This document shows, one piece after another, positions 56,995 to 64,000 of a stretch of DNA of 64,000 bases; the stretch's first letter is position 1; each line of letters starts with the position of its first letter. The notes under the pieces are model-generated. The model was not told the DNA's origin. It ran no database searches and saw nothing but the letters and a program-made list of their open reading frames with translations. A program made the translations under genes and the position numbers. The DNA comes from Bradyrhizobium canariense (GTDB lineage: Bacteria; Pseudomonadota; Alphaproteobacteria; Rhizobiales; Xanthobacteraceae). The stretch spans positions 1-64,000 of the forward strand of contig NZ_VSST01000034.1 of assembly GCF_019402665.1 (NCBI RefSeq), written 5' to 3'.

Positions 56995-57669
56995 CTAGCT
57001 CTTCTTCGCCATCCAGATCACGTGACGAGCGCCACCGCCTCTTCCGGTGGCGCGGATATTGACTTCGTTGACGTCGAAGCCGGCGCTCCCGAGCCGCTTG
57101 GTGAAGGCCGGGTTGGGTCCCGAGGACCAGACCGCGAGCACGCCTCCCGGCCGCAGCGCCGTCTTCGCCGCCTTCAATCCGCTCGCATTGTAGAGCGCAT
57201 CGTTGCCCTTCCGGGTCAGCCCTTCCGGCCCGTTGTCGACGTCGAGGAGGATGGCATCGAATGCCGACCGCTGCGCCCGGATGATTTCGCCAACGTCGGT
57301 TTCCCGTATGCTCACCCTGGCATCATCGAGACTGTCACCAAACACCGCCGCCATCGGGCCCCGCGCCCAGGCGACCACCGCCGGCACGAGCTCGGAGACC
57401 ACAATCTTCGCCTTGCTTCCGAGCACGGTCAGGGCCGCACGCAACGTAAAGCCCATGCCCAGGCCGCCGATGAGGACGACGGGTTTTGCGACCGTCTCGA
57501 TCTGCTTCGCCGCGAGTGTGGCGAGCGCGGCCTCCGAGCCTGACAGGCGGTTGTTCATCAGTTCGTTGGTGCCGAGCTTGATGGAAAACTCCTTGCCTCG
57601 CCGCATCAGGCGAAGCTCTTCATCGGAGCCGGGGATCTTGGCGGTGTCGATCTTTTCCCAGGGAATCAT
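56995..57669 (-). CDS. Spermidine synthase-like / class I SAM-dependent enzyme
   Basis: 224 residues from ATG at 57667-57669. 'PVVLIGGLGMGFTLRAALTVLGSKAKIVVSELVPAVVAWARGPM' in pieces at about 65-108 is the nucleotide-binding Rossmann entry, with Glu for the ribose, and 'RSAFDAILLDVDNGPEGLTRKGNDALYN' carries the Asp pair of the spermidine-synthase group. The polyamine gatekeeper residues are not evident, and there are no other polyamine genes nearby. It may be a methyltransferase rather than an aminopropyltransferase. Confidence 0.75.
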   Translation of the reverse strand: MIPWEKIDTAKIPGSDEELRLMRRGKEFSIKLGTNELMNNRLSGSEAALATLAAKQIETVAKPVVLIGGLGMGFTLRAALTVLGSKAKIVVSELVPAVVAWARGPMAAVFGDSLDDARVSIRETDVGEIIRAQRSAFDAILLDVDNGPEGLTRKGNDALYNASGLKAAKTALRPGGVLAVWSSGPNPAFTKRLGSAGFDVNEVNIRATGRGGGARHVIWMAKKS

Positions 57670-57702
57670 GCGGAAGCTTTAGCACGATTTCCTTCGTAGC
57701 TT

Positions 57703-57791
57703 CGTAGCCCGGATGGAGCGAAGCGCAATCCGGGAAGCGCGCGCGTGAGGAAAAATCGCCCCGGATTTCGCTGCGCTCCATCCGGGCTACG
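57703..57791. repeat. Palindromic repeat, family C (copy 3)
   Basis: CGTAGCCCGGATGGAGCGAAGCGCAATCCGGG on the left and CCCGGATTTCGCTGCGCTCCATCCGGGCTACG on the right. Same family as 12943-13013 and 56904-56984. Ends seven bases from the stop codon of the P450-reductase fusion gene. Confidence 0.9.
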
Positions 57792-57798
57792 AACCGGC

Positions 57799-60700
57799 CT
57801 ACCCTCCCGCCCACACGTCCAGCACATACCGGTTCTTCGCGCCCATCTCCTCGATCCAGCGCGCGGCCGTGGCGGCATCGCTGCCGCTCTTCTCGCGATG
57901 GATCGCGACCAGCGCCGCCTTCACGTCGGGCTCCATCTTGCTGCCGTCGCCACAGACATAGACCATCGCGCCCTGCTCGATTAGCGGCCAGACCTTGTCT
58001 TTCTGCGCGGCGAGGACGTGCTGCACATAGGTCTTCGGTCCTTCCGCACGCGAGAACGCGGTGAACAGCTCGGTGATGCCGCTTGCCGCCAGCGCCTTAA
58101 GCTCGTCCGCGTAGAGAAAATCCTGCTCGGGATGACGGCAGCCGAAAAACAGCATGGCCGGACCGAGCGCGGCGCCCTTGGCCCTGCGCGCGGCGCGCTC
58201 CTGGAGGAAGCCGCGGAACGGCGCCAATCCCGTGCCCGGGCCGATCATGACAATCGGCACGGACGGATCGTCCGGGAGCCGGAAGCCGGCCTTGGTCTCA
58301 CGCACGGTTGCATGGATCACGTCGCCCGCACGTCGATTGGCGAGATAGTTCGAGCAGATGCCCTTGTAGGTGCCGCGGCCGGAGGCGGCCTGCCCTTCGA
58401 CCACGCCGACCGTGACGCTGCAACGAACCGGATCGACCGACGGCGAAGACGAGATCGAATAATAACGCGGCGCCAGCAGCGAGAGCATTTCCAGATAGAC
58501 GTGGAACGGCAATTCGCAAGCCGGATATTCGAGCAGCAGATCGAACACCGATTTCCGCCTGGTCAGAATCTCGCTGCGATAGCGCTCCAGCGGCCCAGCC
58601 TCCTCCCCGACAAAGCCCAGCAGCTTCGGCCTGGTTACCGGGCAGCGGGTGTGTTCGGCCATGATCTTGATCTGGTTCCGCGTCGCCACTTGCTGGAACT
58701 CGACGAACTCGCTGAGCAGACGGCCGACCGACACGGCATCGCCGACCGGCAATTGCGCGCGGCGGCCTTCGGCGACCTGAAGCCTGATCTGGTCGGCCGG
58801 CAGGAAGCCGAAGCGACGGGCAACCGAATCCACCAGCGTCGGATCGTTGCGCGGAACCACACTCAGATGATCACCGACGCGGTAATTGATGTTGGAAGGC
58901 AGCTGCACCTCGATGTGACGCGTCGAACGCTCTGACGGATTGGAACCGGCCTTGTTCTGAAGCTCGTCATTGCCCAGCACCTTCATGGCCACCGCGCCGC
59001 CCTGGGCGACGATGGTGTTGACGGCGGTCACCGCGACCGGCTCGATCGCGTAGAGCGGATCGTCCTCCGCGGTCCGGGTGAAATTCCAGTCGATGCCGAA
59101 TTCCTTGGTCGCGACCTGGGCGGCCGCCGGGAACCATTTCTGGAACTGGCCGTCGAGATCGCTGCGCGCATCGCCCTCGCCGCGCGGATAGACCGCGCGC
59201 GCACCATGCGCCGACAATTGCTCATCGATGAAGCGCGGCACCGACTGATAGGTCGCGGCCCAGTCGCTGTTGCCGCAGCCGAACACGGCGTATCGCACAT
59301 TGGCAAACGCATCCTTCGGCAGCTCGTCGCCGAGCCATTTGACGAATTGCGTCGCATTGTCTGGCGGCGCGCCGTTATAGGAGGCGCAGATGATCAGCAC
59401 GCCACCTTCCCGCGGCAGCTTGCCCACGTAATCGTCGAGCGGCCCCAGATGCACGGCAAAGCCGTTGATCTCGGCCAGGTCGGCCATCCGCGTCGCCAGC
59501 TCCTCGGCGGTCCCAAGATTGGAGCCGTAGAGTACCAGCATCGGCGTGTTGTGGCCGGGCCGCGCGGTGGGCTGGCGCGGTGCCTTCGGTGCCGACGACA
59601 CCGCCACAGGTCCGCCATAGGCACCGCGCTCGCGATCGGCGCGCGGACGGACCTTGATCTTGAAGCCTTCCGGCTTCATCGTCAGCGTTTCCTTCAGATG
59701 CATCTGGTAGCGCTGGTGGTCGATCAGCTTGAAACGCTGGAGGATCATGCCGAGCGCGAGCGCGGCCTCGTGCATGGCGAAGCCGCGGCCGATGCAGGCG
59801 CGCTGGCCATTGCCGAACGGCTTCCAGGCATTGATCGGCCGCTTGGCTTCCGCCTCCCGGCTGAAATTCTCCGGATCGAACGCGTCGGGGTTCGGACCCC
59901 AGACCGAGGGATCGCGATGCAGAGCGGTCACCAGGATGGTGGTGAACGTGCCTTTCCGGAGCTTGTACTTCCCGCCGCCGATGGTCTCGTCGTTCAGCGG
60001 CGAGATGCCATAGGCCGGCGCCGGCGGCCACAGCCGCAGCGCCTCCTTCAATATCTGGGTGATGTAGGTCAGCTGCGTCACCTGCTGATAAGTCGGCTTC
60101 GCGTTGGCGTCGGGACCGAAGACGCGATCGACCTCGTCATAGGCTTTCTTGAGAATGTCGGGGTGCTTGAGCAGCGCATACAGCGTGCAGGACAACAGGC
60201 CGCTGGTGGTCTCGTGGCCCGCGATCAGGAACGTGTTGATCTGATAGCGGATGTTGACGTCGTCGAGCTGCTCGCCGGTCGAGCGATCGACCCCGGTCAT
60301 CATCGCCGCAAGCATATCCTTCTTATCGTCGGTCGCCTCGCCTCCCTTGCGGCGCTCCGCAATGATCTCGTCGACCATCTTGTTCATGAAGTCGACGTCT
60401 TCGGCCATGGTCTTGCGCCGCTTCTGCATCCAGAGCTGCTCGAACGGCAGGCCGCGCGTCATCATGATGGTTTCGAGCGAGCGCACCAGCGACTCGACGA
60501 AGGGATGGTAGTCGCGCCGGTAGAACGAATTGAAGCGGTAGTCGAAGCCGCACAGGCCGATCGTATCCAGCGTCAGCGCCGTCATGTCATGGACGACGTC
60601 GATCTCGTCGTCGGCATTGAGCCGTTCCCACTTGCCCACGAGCTGCTCGGCGATGTCGACCATGCTCGGGTGATAGGATTGCATGGCGCGGTTGCCGAAG

Positions 60701-61032
60701 GGCTGGAGCAGGATGTTGTGCGCCTTGCTCCAGTTTGGCTCCTTGGTGTCGGCGGTGAACAGGCCGTCGCCGCCGACCGCGCGCACCCGCCGCAATGCAC
60801 CGCGCACTGTCTTGTCGAAGCGCTTCTCGTCCGAGAGCTCGTCGACGAGATCGTGGCCGGAGACGACCACGATCGGCGAACCCATCATGTCGAGCCAGAA
60901 GATCGGCCCCAGCTCCTTGGCAAGCCGGGTCAGATGCTGCACCGGCGCGGCCGAATCCAGTGACAGCATGTTGCCGACCACCGGTTTGGTCGGCGGCTGC
61001 GGGATCGGGTCCAGACGGTTCTTGGATGACAT
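57799..61032 (-). CDS. CYP102-type self-sufficient cytochrome P450 / NADPH-P450 reductase fusion
   Basis: 1077 residues from ATG at 61030-61032, with AGGGGGA ten bases upstream. P450 domain 1-480: F92 in 'GDGLFTA' (like Phe87 of P450 BM3), 'LIAGHETTSG' at 269-278, ExxR at E330/R333, and heme loop 'FGNGQRACIGRGF' with Cys 413. FMN domain about 490-640 begins 'MLVLYGSNLGTAEELATRM'. FAD/NADPH domain from about 690: 'RYYSISSSPSVD', 'IGPGTGLAPFRGFLQER', 'YVCGDGSKMEPDVKAAL', and a C-terminal aromatic in 'VLDVWAGG'. The family hydroxylates fatty acids. BM3's Arg47 and Tyr51 carboxylate anchors are not conserved. No local BM3R1-like repressor. Confidence 0.95.
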   Translation of the reverse strand: MSSKNRLDPIPQPPTKPVVGNMLSLDSAAPVQHLTRLAKELGPIFWLDMMGSPIVVVSGHDLVDELSDEKRFDKTVRGALRRVRAVGGDGLFTADTKEPNWSKAHNILLQPFGNRAMQSYHPSMVDIAEQLVGKWERLNADDEIDVVHDMTALTLDTIGLCGFDYRFNSFYRRDYHPFVESLVRSLETIMMTRGLPFEQLWMQKRRKTMAEDVDFMNKMVDEIIAERRKGGEATDDKKDMLAAMMTGVDRSTGEQLDDVNIRYQINTFLIAGHETTSGLLSCTLYALLKHPDILKKAYDEVDRVFGPDANAKPTYQQVTQLTYITQILKEALRLWPPAPAYGISPLNDETIGGGKYKLRKGTFTTILVTALHRDPSVWGPNPDAFDPENFSREAEAKRPINAWKPFGNGQRACIGRGFAMHEAALALGMILQRFKLIDHQRYQMHLKETLTMKPEGFKIKVRPRADRERGAYGGPVAVSSAPKAPRQPTARPGHNTPMLVLYGSNLGTAEELATRMADLAEINGFAVHLGPLDDYVGKLPREGGVLIICASYNGAPPDNATQFVKWLGDELPKDAFANVRYAVFGCGNSDWAATYQSVPRFIDEQLSAHGARAVYPRGEGDARSDLDGQFQKWFPAAAQVATKEFGIDWNFTRTAEDDPLYAIEPVAVTAVNTIVAQGGAVAMKVLGNDELQNKAGSNPSERSTRHIEVQLPSNINYRVGDHLSVVPRNDPTLVDSVARRFGFLPADQIRLQVAEGRRAQLPVGDAVSVGRLLSEFVEFQQVATRNQIKIMAEHTRCPVTRPKLLGFVGEEAGPLERYRSEILTRRKSVFDLLLEYPACELPFHVYLEMLSLLAPRYYSISSSPSVDPVRCSVTVGVVEGQAASGRGTYKGICSNYLANRRAGDVIHATVRETKAGFRLPDDPSVPIVMIGPGTGLAPFRGFLQERAARRAKGAALGPAMLFFGCRHPEQDFLYADELKALAASGITELFTAFSRAEGPKTYVQHVLAAQKDKVWPLIEQGAMVYVCGDGSKMEPDVKAALVAIHREKSGSDAATAARWIEEMGAKNRYVLDVWAGG

Positions 61033-61059
61033 CGAAATGTAGTCCCCCTGCTTCAATGT

Positions 61060-61147
61060 CGTCATTGCGAGCGAAGCGAAGCAATCCAGAAATATGTCCG
61101 CGGAGGCAGACTGAATTGGCTTCGTCGCTTCGCTCCTCGCAATGACG
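61060..61147. repeat. Palindromic repeat, family B (copy 3, diverged)
   Basis: CGTCATTGCGAGCGAAGCGAAGCAATCCAGA on the left and CTGAATTGGCTTCGTCGCTTCGCTCCTCGCAATGACG on the right, with small insertions in the right arm relative to the other two copies. It separates the epoxide hydrolase stop from the P450 fusion start. Confidence 0.85.
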
Positions 61148-61163
61148 AGTTCGCAATGATCAG

Positions 61164-62159
61164 CTAGCCAAACCGCCTTCTACGCCATTCGATCAGCTTC
61201 GCACTGACCTCTTCCGGCTTCTCCTGCTGCGTCCAATGGCCGCTGTCGCGGACCAGATATTTTTCCAGATCGGGGATCAGCTTGTCCATGCCATCGGCAG
61301 AAGACGGTGGCAACACCGCGTCGTTCTCGGCCATGATCATCAGCGACGGCACGCGCACCGTATGATCGAGCCCTTCGGCGCGCGTCCAGTTGCGGGACAT
61401 ATTGCGGTACCAGTTGATGCCGCCGGTGAAGCCTGTCCTGGTGAAATTGTCGACGAACACCTTTTTCTCTTCCGGCGACAGGATCGGCGTGCGCGGATCG
61501 TGCTTCGCATCGTAGCCTGCGATCATCTGCGGGAATGCCAGGTTCAGTCGCGGCGAAGCACCGACACCCGCGACGACTTCCTCCGCCGGAGCATCTGCCG
61601 GGCGCGGTACGGGCTTGCGCATGAAGGCATCGAAGGTCTGCTCGACGCGGCTGCCAAAGATCCTGTCAGGCTCACGCGCCGGGTCCTGGAACTGCACGAT
61701 ATACATCTTTTCGCCGAAGCGCGCGCGCAGGAGCTCGATCGGATCAGCCCAGGCGCGGTTGGTATGAGGCGTATTGATGCCGACCACGCCGGCGACCCGG
61801 TCGATGTGCCGGAGCGGCATCTGCCAGACGATGAAGCCACCCCAGTCATGGCCGACGAAGATCGCCTTGTCGATCTGAAGATGGTCGAGCAACCCGATCA
61901 GATCGCCGGTCAGGTGCTCGATGTCGTAGTCCTCGACCGGCTCTGGCCGGTCGGTCGCGCCGTAGCCGCGCTGGTCCGGCGCGATCACGCGGATGCCGGC
62001 CTCGCTCAGCGCCTTGATCTGGTGGCGCCAGGAAAATGCGAGTTCGGGCCAGCCATGGCACAGCACGATCGGCGGCTTGTCTGTGACCGGGCCCGCCTCG
62101 TAATAGCCCATGCGGATTCCGTTCGTCTGCACGAACTTGAGCGGTGGCATTTCAATCAT
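61164..62159 (-). CDS. Epoxide hydrolase (alpha/beta hydrolase fold)
   Basis: 331 residues from ATG at 62157-62159 with AGGAA eight bases upstream; a longer frame into the next gene is rejected. Oxyanion motif 'HGWPE' at 35-39, nucleophilic Asp 105 in 'VGHDWGGF', a cap-domain Tyr in 'INWYRNM', charge-relay Asp in 'MAENDAVLPP' and catalytic His in 'DSGHWTQQEKPEE'. The Asp nucleophile with HGWP is the epoxide hydrolase pattern rather than an esterase. Ten bases downstream of the WS/DGAT gene, and upstream of the CYP102 gene, so it could open epoxides formed on unsaturated fatty acids. Confidence 0.9.
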   Translation of the reverse strand: MIEMPPLKFVQTNGIRMGYYEAGPVTDKPPIVLCHGWPELAFSWRHQIKALSEAGIRVIAPDQRGYGATDRPEPVEDYDIEHLTGDLIGLLDHLQIDKAIFVGHDWGGFIVWQMPLRHIDRVAGVVGINTPHTNRAWADPIELLRARFGEKMYIVQFQDPAREPDRIFGSRVEQTFDAFMRKPVPRPADAPAEEVVAGVGASPRLNLAFPQMIAGYDAKHDPRTPILSPEEKKVFVDNFTRTGFTGGINWYRNMSRNWTRAEGLDHTVRVPSLMIMAENDAVLPPSSADGMDKLIPDLEKYLVRDSGHWTQQEKPEEVSAKLIEWRRRRFG

Positions 62160-62169
62160 CGGAACATTC

Positions 62170-63720
62170 CTACTCGGCGGCGCCCTTGATGTCCGCCGCG
62201 GGCAAGGCATAGGCAGCCTCCAGCGCGGCAAACTCCTCCGGCAGCATGTCGCACATCACCTGCACGTGCGGAATGATGTTGGCGCCGACGATGAAGCCGA
62301 AATCGAGCTGGTCGCGATAGCTCTGCACGGTGATGTTGAGCGCCTGCCCGTGCGTCGAGATCGACACCGGGAAGATGTGCAACAGCTCCGCGCCCGCGGC
62401 GTAGAGCGTCTGCCTCGGCCCCGGCACGTTGGACACCGTGATGTTCGCAGCCGGCGGCAGCACATTCGACAAATCGGAGCGGCTGTAGAGCAGCGCCATG
62501 ATCTGAACGATGATCGGCGCGCCCAGCATCGAGATATTGGAGACCTGCGGCATCAGTGCCCGCAGCGGATGCGACATCTCCTTGGACTTGGTCGATTGCG
62601 CGATGATGGTTTCCAGCCGCGCCTTGGGATCGTCGATGTTGGTCGCGATCGAGCAGATCATGCCGAACACCTGGTTGTTGGCTTCGGTGTTGCCTTCCTC
62701 GCGCAGCGAGATCGGCACGGCAGCGGTCAAGGACTTTGCCGGCAGCGTTCCGTGTCGCTGCAGGTAGCGCCGGACCACGCCGGAGGCGAGCGCCAGCACG
62801 ACATCGTTGAGCTTGCCGCCGGCCTGCTTGGCCAGCGCCTTGGATCGCGACAGCGAGATCGAGACGCCGGCGAAGCTACGCTCGGACGAGATCGATTTGT
62901 TGAGCATGGTCGGTGGCGACACCATGCTGGCGAGGCTCTCGCGCGATTTTGGATCGGATATCTTGCCGAGCACGTCCGAGACGCTCTTGACCATGGTCGG
63001 GATGTTGCCGGCGAAGCGTACCGCACTCTCGATCTGGTACATCGCATTGTCGAACAGGATCGAACCGATGTCACTCTTGCCGGTGCGCGGCAGTTGCAGG
63101 TTCTTCGCGGCCGCAGATGCATCGAGCGGCTGGGTGAAGAGCTGCTGGTAGGAATCGACCAGGTTCGCCGCGATGTCGCGCGGCTCTTGCCCGGGCTTCG
63201 CTCCCGCGGTCGGCGGATCGACCTTCCGCGGGATCGGCGAGATATCGTAGATCATGTTGGTCAGCGCCGCACCGGCGCCGCCGTCGATGGCAGCATGATG
63301 CATCTTCGAATAAAGTCCGACCTCGTTGTCCTTCATGCCCTCGAACACGTAGAACTCCCAGAGCGGGCGGGCGCGGTTCAAGAGCTTGGCGTGCATCCAG
63401 CCCACGATGCGCTCAAGCGTGGCGCGGTCGCGCGGCTGCGGCAGGCTGGCGCGAAAGATGTGACGATCGATGTCGAACTGTTCGTCCTCGACCCAGGAGG
63501 GATGATCGATGTCGAGCGGCGCCTTCTCCAGGCGCGCCTTGAGGATCGGCGCGACGTGCAGGCGCGAGACGATCATCGCCTTGAAATCTTCGAAGAAGTC
63601 GCCCTTGTAGTCGTCCGGCAGGCGAAAGATCGCCATGCTCCCGACATGCATCGGCATTTCCGGCGTTTCCAGATAGAGAAACGACGCGTCCAGCGACGAC
63701 AGTTTCTTACCGTCAGCCAT
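62170..63720 (-). CDS. Wax ester synthase / diacylglycerol acyltransferase (WS/DGAT)
   Basis: 516 residues from ATG at 63718-63720, preceded by GGGAGGGA. The acyltransferase motif HHxxxDG is complete in 'SKMHHAAIDGGAG' (H141, H142, D146). The start 'LSSLDASFLYLETPEMPMHVGSMAIF' and the later 'NTEANNQVFGMICSIATNIDDP' and 'LNITVQSYRDQLDFGFIVGANI' are typical of the long WS/DGAT proteins. These enzymes esterify fatty alcohols or diacylglycerol with acyl-CoA to make storage lipids. Probably in one transcript with the epoxide hydrolase. Confidence 0.92.
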   Translation of the reverse strand: MADGKKLSSLDASFLYLETPEMPMHVGSMAIFRLPDDYKGDFFEDFKAMIVSRLHVAPILKARLEKAPLDIDHPSWVEDEQFDIDRHIFRASLPQPRDRATLERIVGWMHAKLLNRARPLWEFYVFEGMKDNEVGLYSKMHHAAIDGGAGAALTNMIYDISPIPRKVDPPTAGAKPGQEPRDIAANLVDSYQQLFTQPLDASAAAKNLQLPRTGKSDIGSILFDNAMYQIESAVRFAGNIPTMVKSVSDVLGKISDPKSRESLASMVSPPTMLNKSISSERSFAGVSISLSRSKALAKQAGGKLNDVVLALASGVVRRYLQRHGTLPAKSLTAAVPISLREEGNTEANNQVFGMICSIATNIDDPKARLETIIAQSTKSKEMSHPLRALMPQVSNISMLGAPIIVQIMALLYSRSDLSNVLPPAANITVSNVPGPRQTLYAAGAELLHIFPVSISTHGQALNITVQSYRDQLDFGFIVGANIIPHVQVMCDMLPEEFAALEAAYALPAADIKGAAE

Positions 63721-63766
63721 GGTTCCCTCCCGAGTATTTGACGGGCGCCTTAGGCGGCGCTTCTCG

Positions 63767-64000
63767 TCAGGCCGATACTGCCTGTTCCGGCGGGGCATAT
63801 GCAATGGCAAACGGCCCTGCCCTGTCAAATGGCCAGAACTCTCCCTCCGGTTGCGCAAGGCGGTCTGCCACGGCCCACAGCGCCGCGGGGTTCACCCCAA
63901 GCCCGATATGGCTCGCCAGATGCACCTCGATGTTCTCGGCGCGGTCGGAGGGACGCAGCAGGCAGGTCCGCCAGTTCACGATGCCGTCGGCGCGCGAATA
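63767..64000 (-). CDS. Alpha/beta hydrolase, C-terminal part (partial), paralogue of the 50058-50828 gene
   Basis: The 5' end is beyond the right edge; 77 residues plus the stop (63767-63769) are visible. 'YSRADGIVNWRTC' and 'ASHIGLGVNPAALWAVADRLAQPEGEFWPFD' align with 'FSRTDGVCAWQGC' and 'SSHCGMGHHPAAVFAVADRLAQREGSWRPFD' of the complete gene, retaining the Asp and His of the triad. It lies 46 bases upstream of the WS/DGAT gene on the same strand, suggesting it belongs to the same lipid-related operon. Confidence 0.82.
   Translation of the reverse strand, partial: YSRADGIVNWRTCLLRPSDRAENIEVHLASHIGLGVNPAALWAVADRLAQPEGEFWPFDRAGPFAIAYAPPEQAVSA

Noticed and set aside
59206..60963. A 585-codon plus-strand open frame inside the CYP102 gene
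   Set aside because: Antisense to the P450 fusion, which has all heme, FMN, FAD and NADPH motifs.
1..64000. Mobile element or symbiosis island
   Set aside because: No transposase, integrase, tRNA-anchored direct repeats or marked base-composition shift were seen, and no nod, nif or fix genes.

Overview
The window is about 64 kb of uniformly GC-rich DNA with dense, short-spaced operons. The gene repertoire is AapQM-type and Liv-type amino acid transporters, a paa aerobic phenylacetate operon, PHA synthase plus phasin, a P450 BM3-like fusion, and many MocR, RpiR, LysR and TetR regulators. This points to a free-living or plant-associated alphaproteobacterium of the order Hyphomicrobiales, most likely Bradyrhizobium or a close relative. 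That assignment rests on gene-family character and on the many intergenic palindromic repeats, not on a database match. I see no rRNA, tRNA, CRISPR, transposase or integrase, and no gene-free stretch above 300 bases.

Left part (1-12.8 kb): the 3' end of a thiolase-like gene; an RND efflux adaptor and pump; two chemoreceptors, one soluble-PAS (Aer-like) and one with a periplasmic domain and a clear terminator; then a threonate/erythronate catabolic locus (otnK-otnI-ltnD divergent from otnC) that would turn L-threonate into dihydroxyacetone phosphate and CO2.

Middle-left (13-26.8 kb): a large catabolic cluster of unknown substrate. A UPF0317/DUF1445 hydro-lyase and a complete branched-chain-type ABC importer (binding protein, livH, livM, livG, livF) are divergent from a LysR regulator. 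The regulator is followed by an M20 N-carbamoyl hydrolase, a D-2-hydroxyacid dehydrogenase and a malate/ureidoglycolate-type dehydrogenase. A tartrate/malate-type decarboxylating dehydrogenase, a non-canonical SDR and an amidase follow.

Middle (26.8-43.3 kb): polar amino acid permeases AapQM divergent from an RpiR regulator, a class III aminotransferase and an AapJ-like binding protein, with no ATPase gene alongside; an Asp/Glu racemase-like protein; a TetR-controlled cluster of ferredoxin, P450, MFS transporter, molybdopterin oxidoreductase and an alpha/beta hydrolase-OsmC fusion; a MocR regulator divergent from an EamA exporter; and a YeeE/YedE sulfur transporter with a quinone oxidoreductase.

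Right part (43.5-64 kb): the phenylacetate operon paaX-ABCDE-I-K, covering CoA activation and epoxidation but not ring opening or beta-oxidation; a phasin and a phaE-phaC-GNAT operon for polyhydroxyalkanoate; several alpha/beta hydrolases; and a minus-strand lipid group made of a CYP102-type P450-reductase fusion, an epoxide hydrolase, a WS/DGAT acyltransferase and a truncated alpha/beta hydrolase at the edge. At least seven families of palindromic intergenic repeats separate these units.
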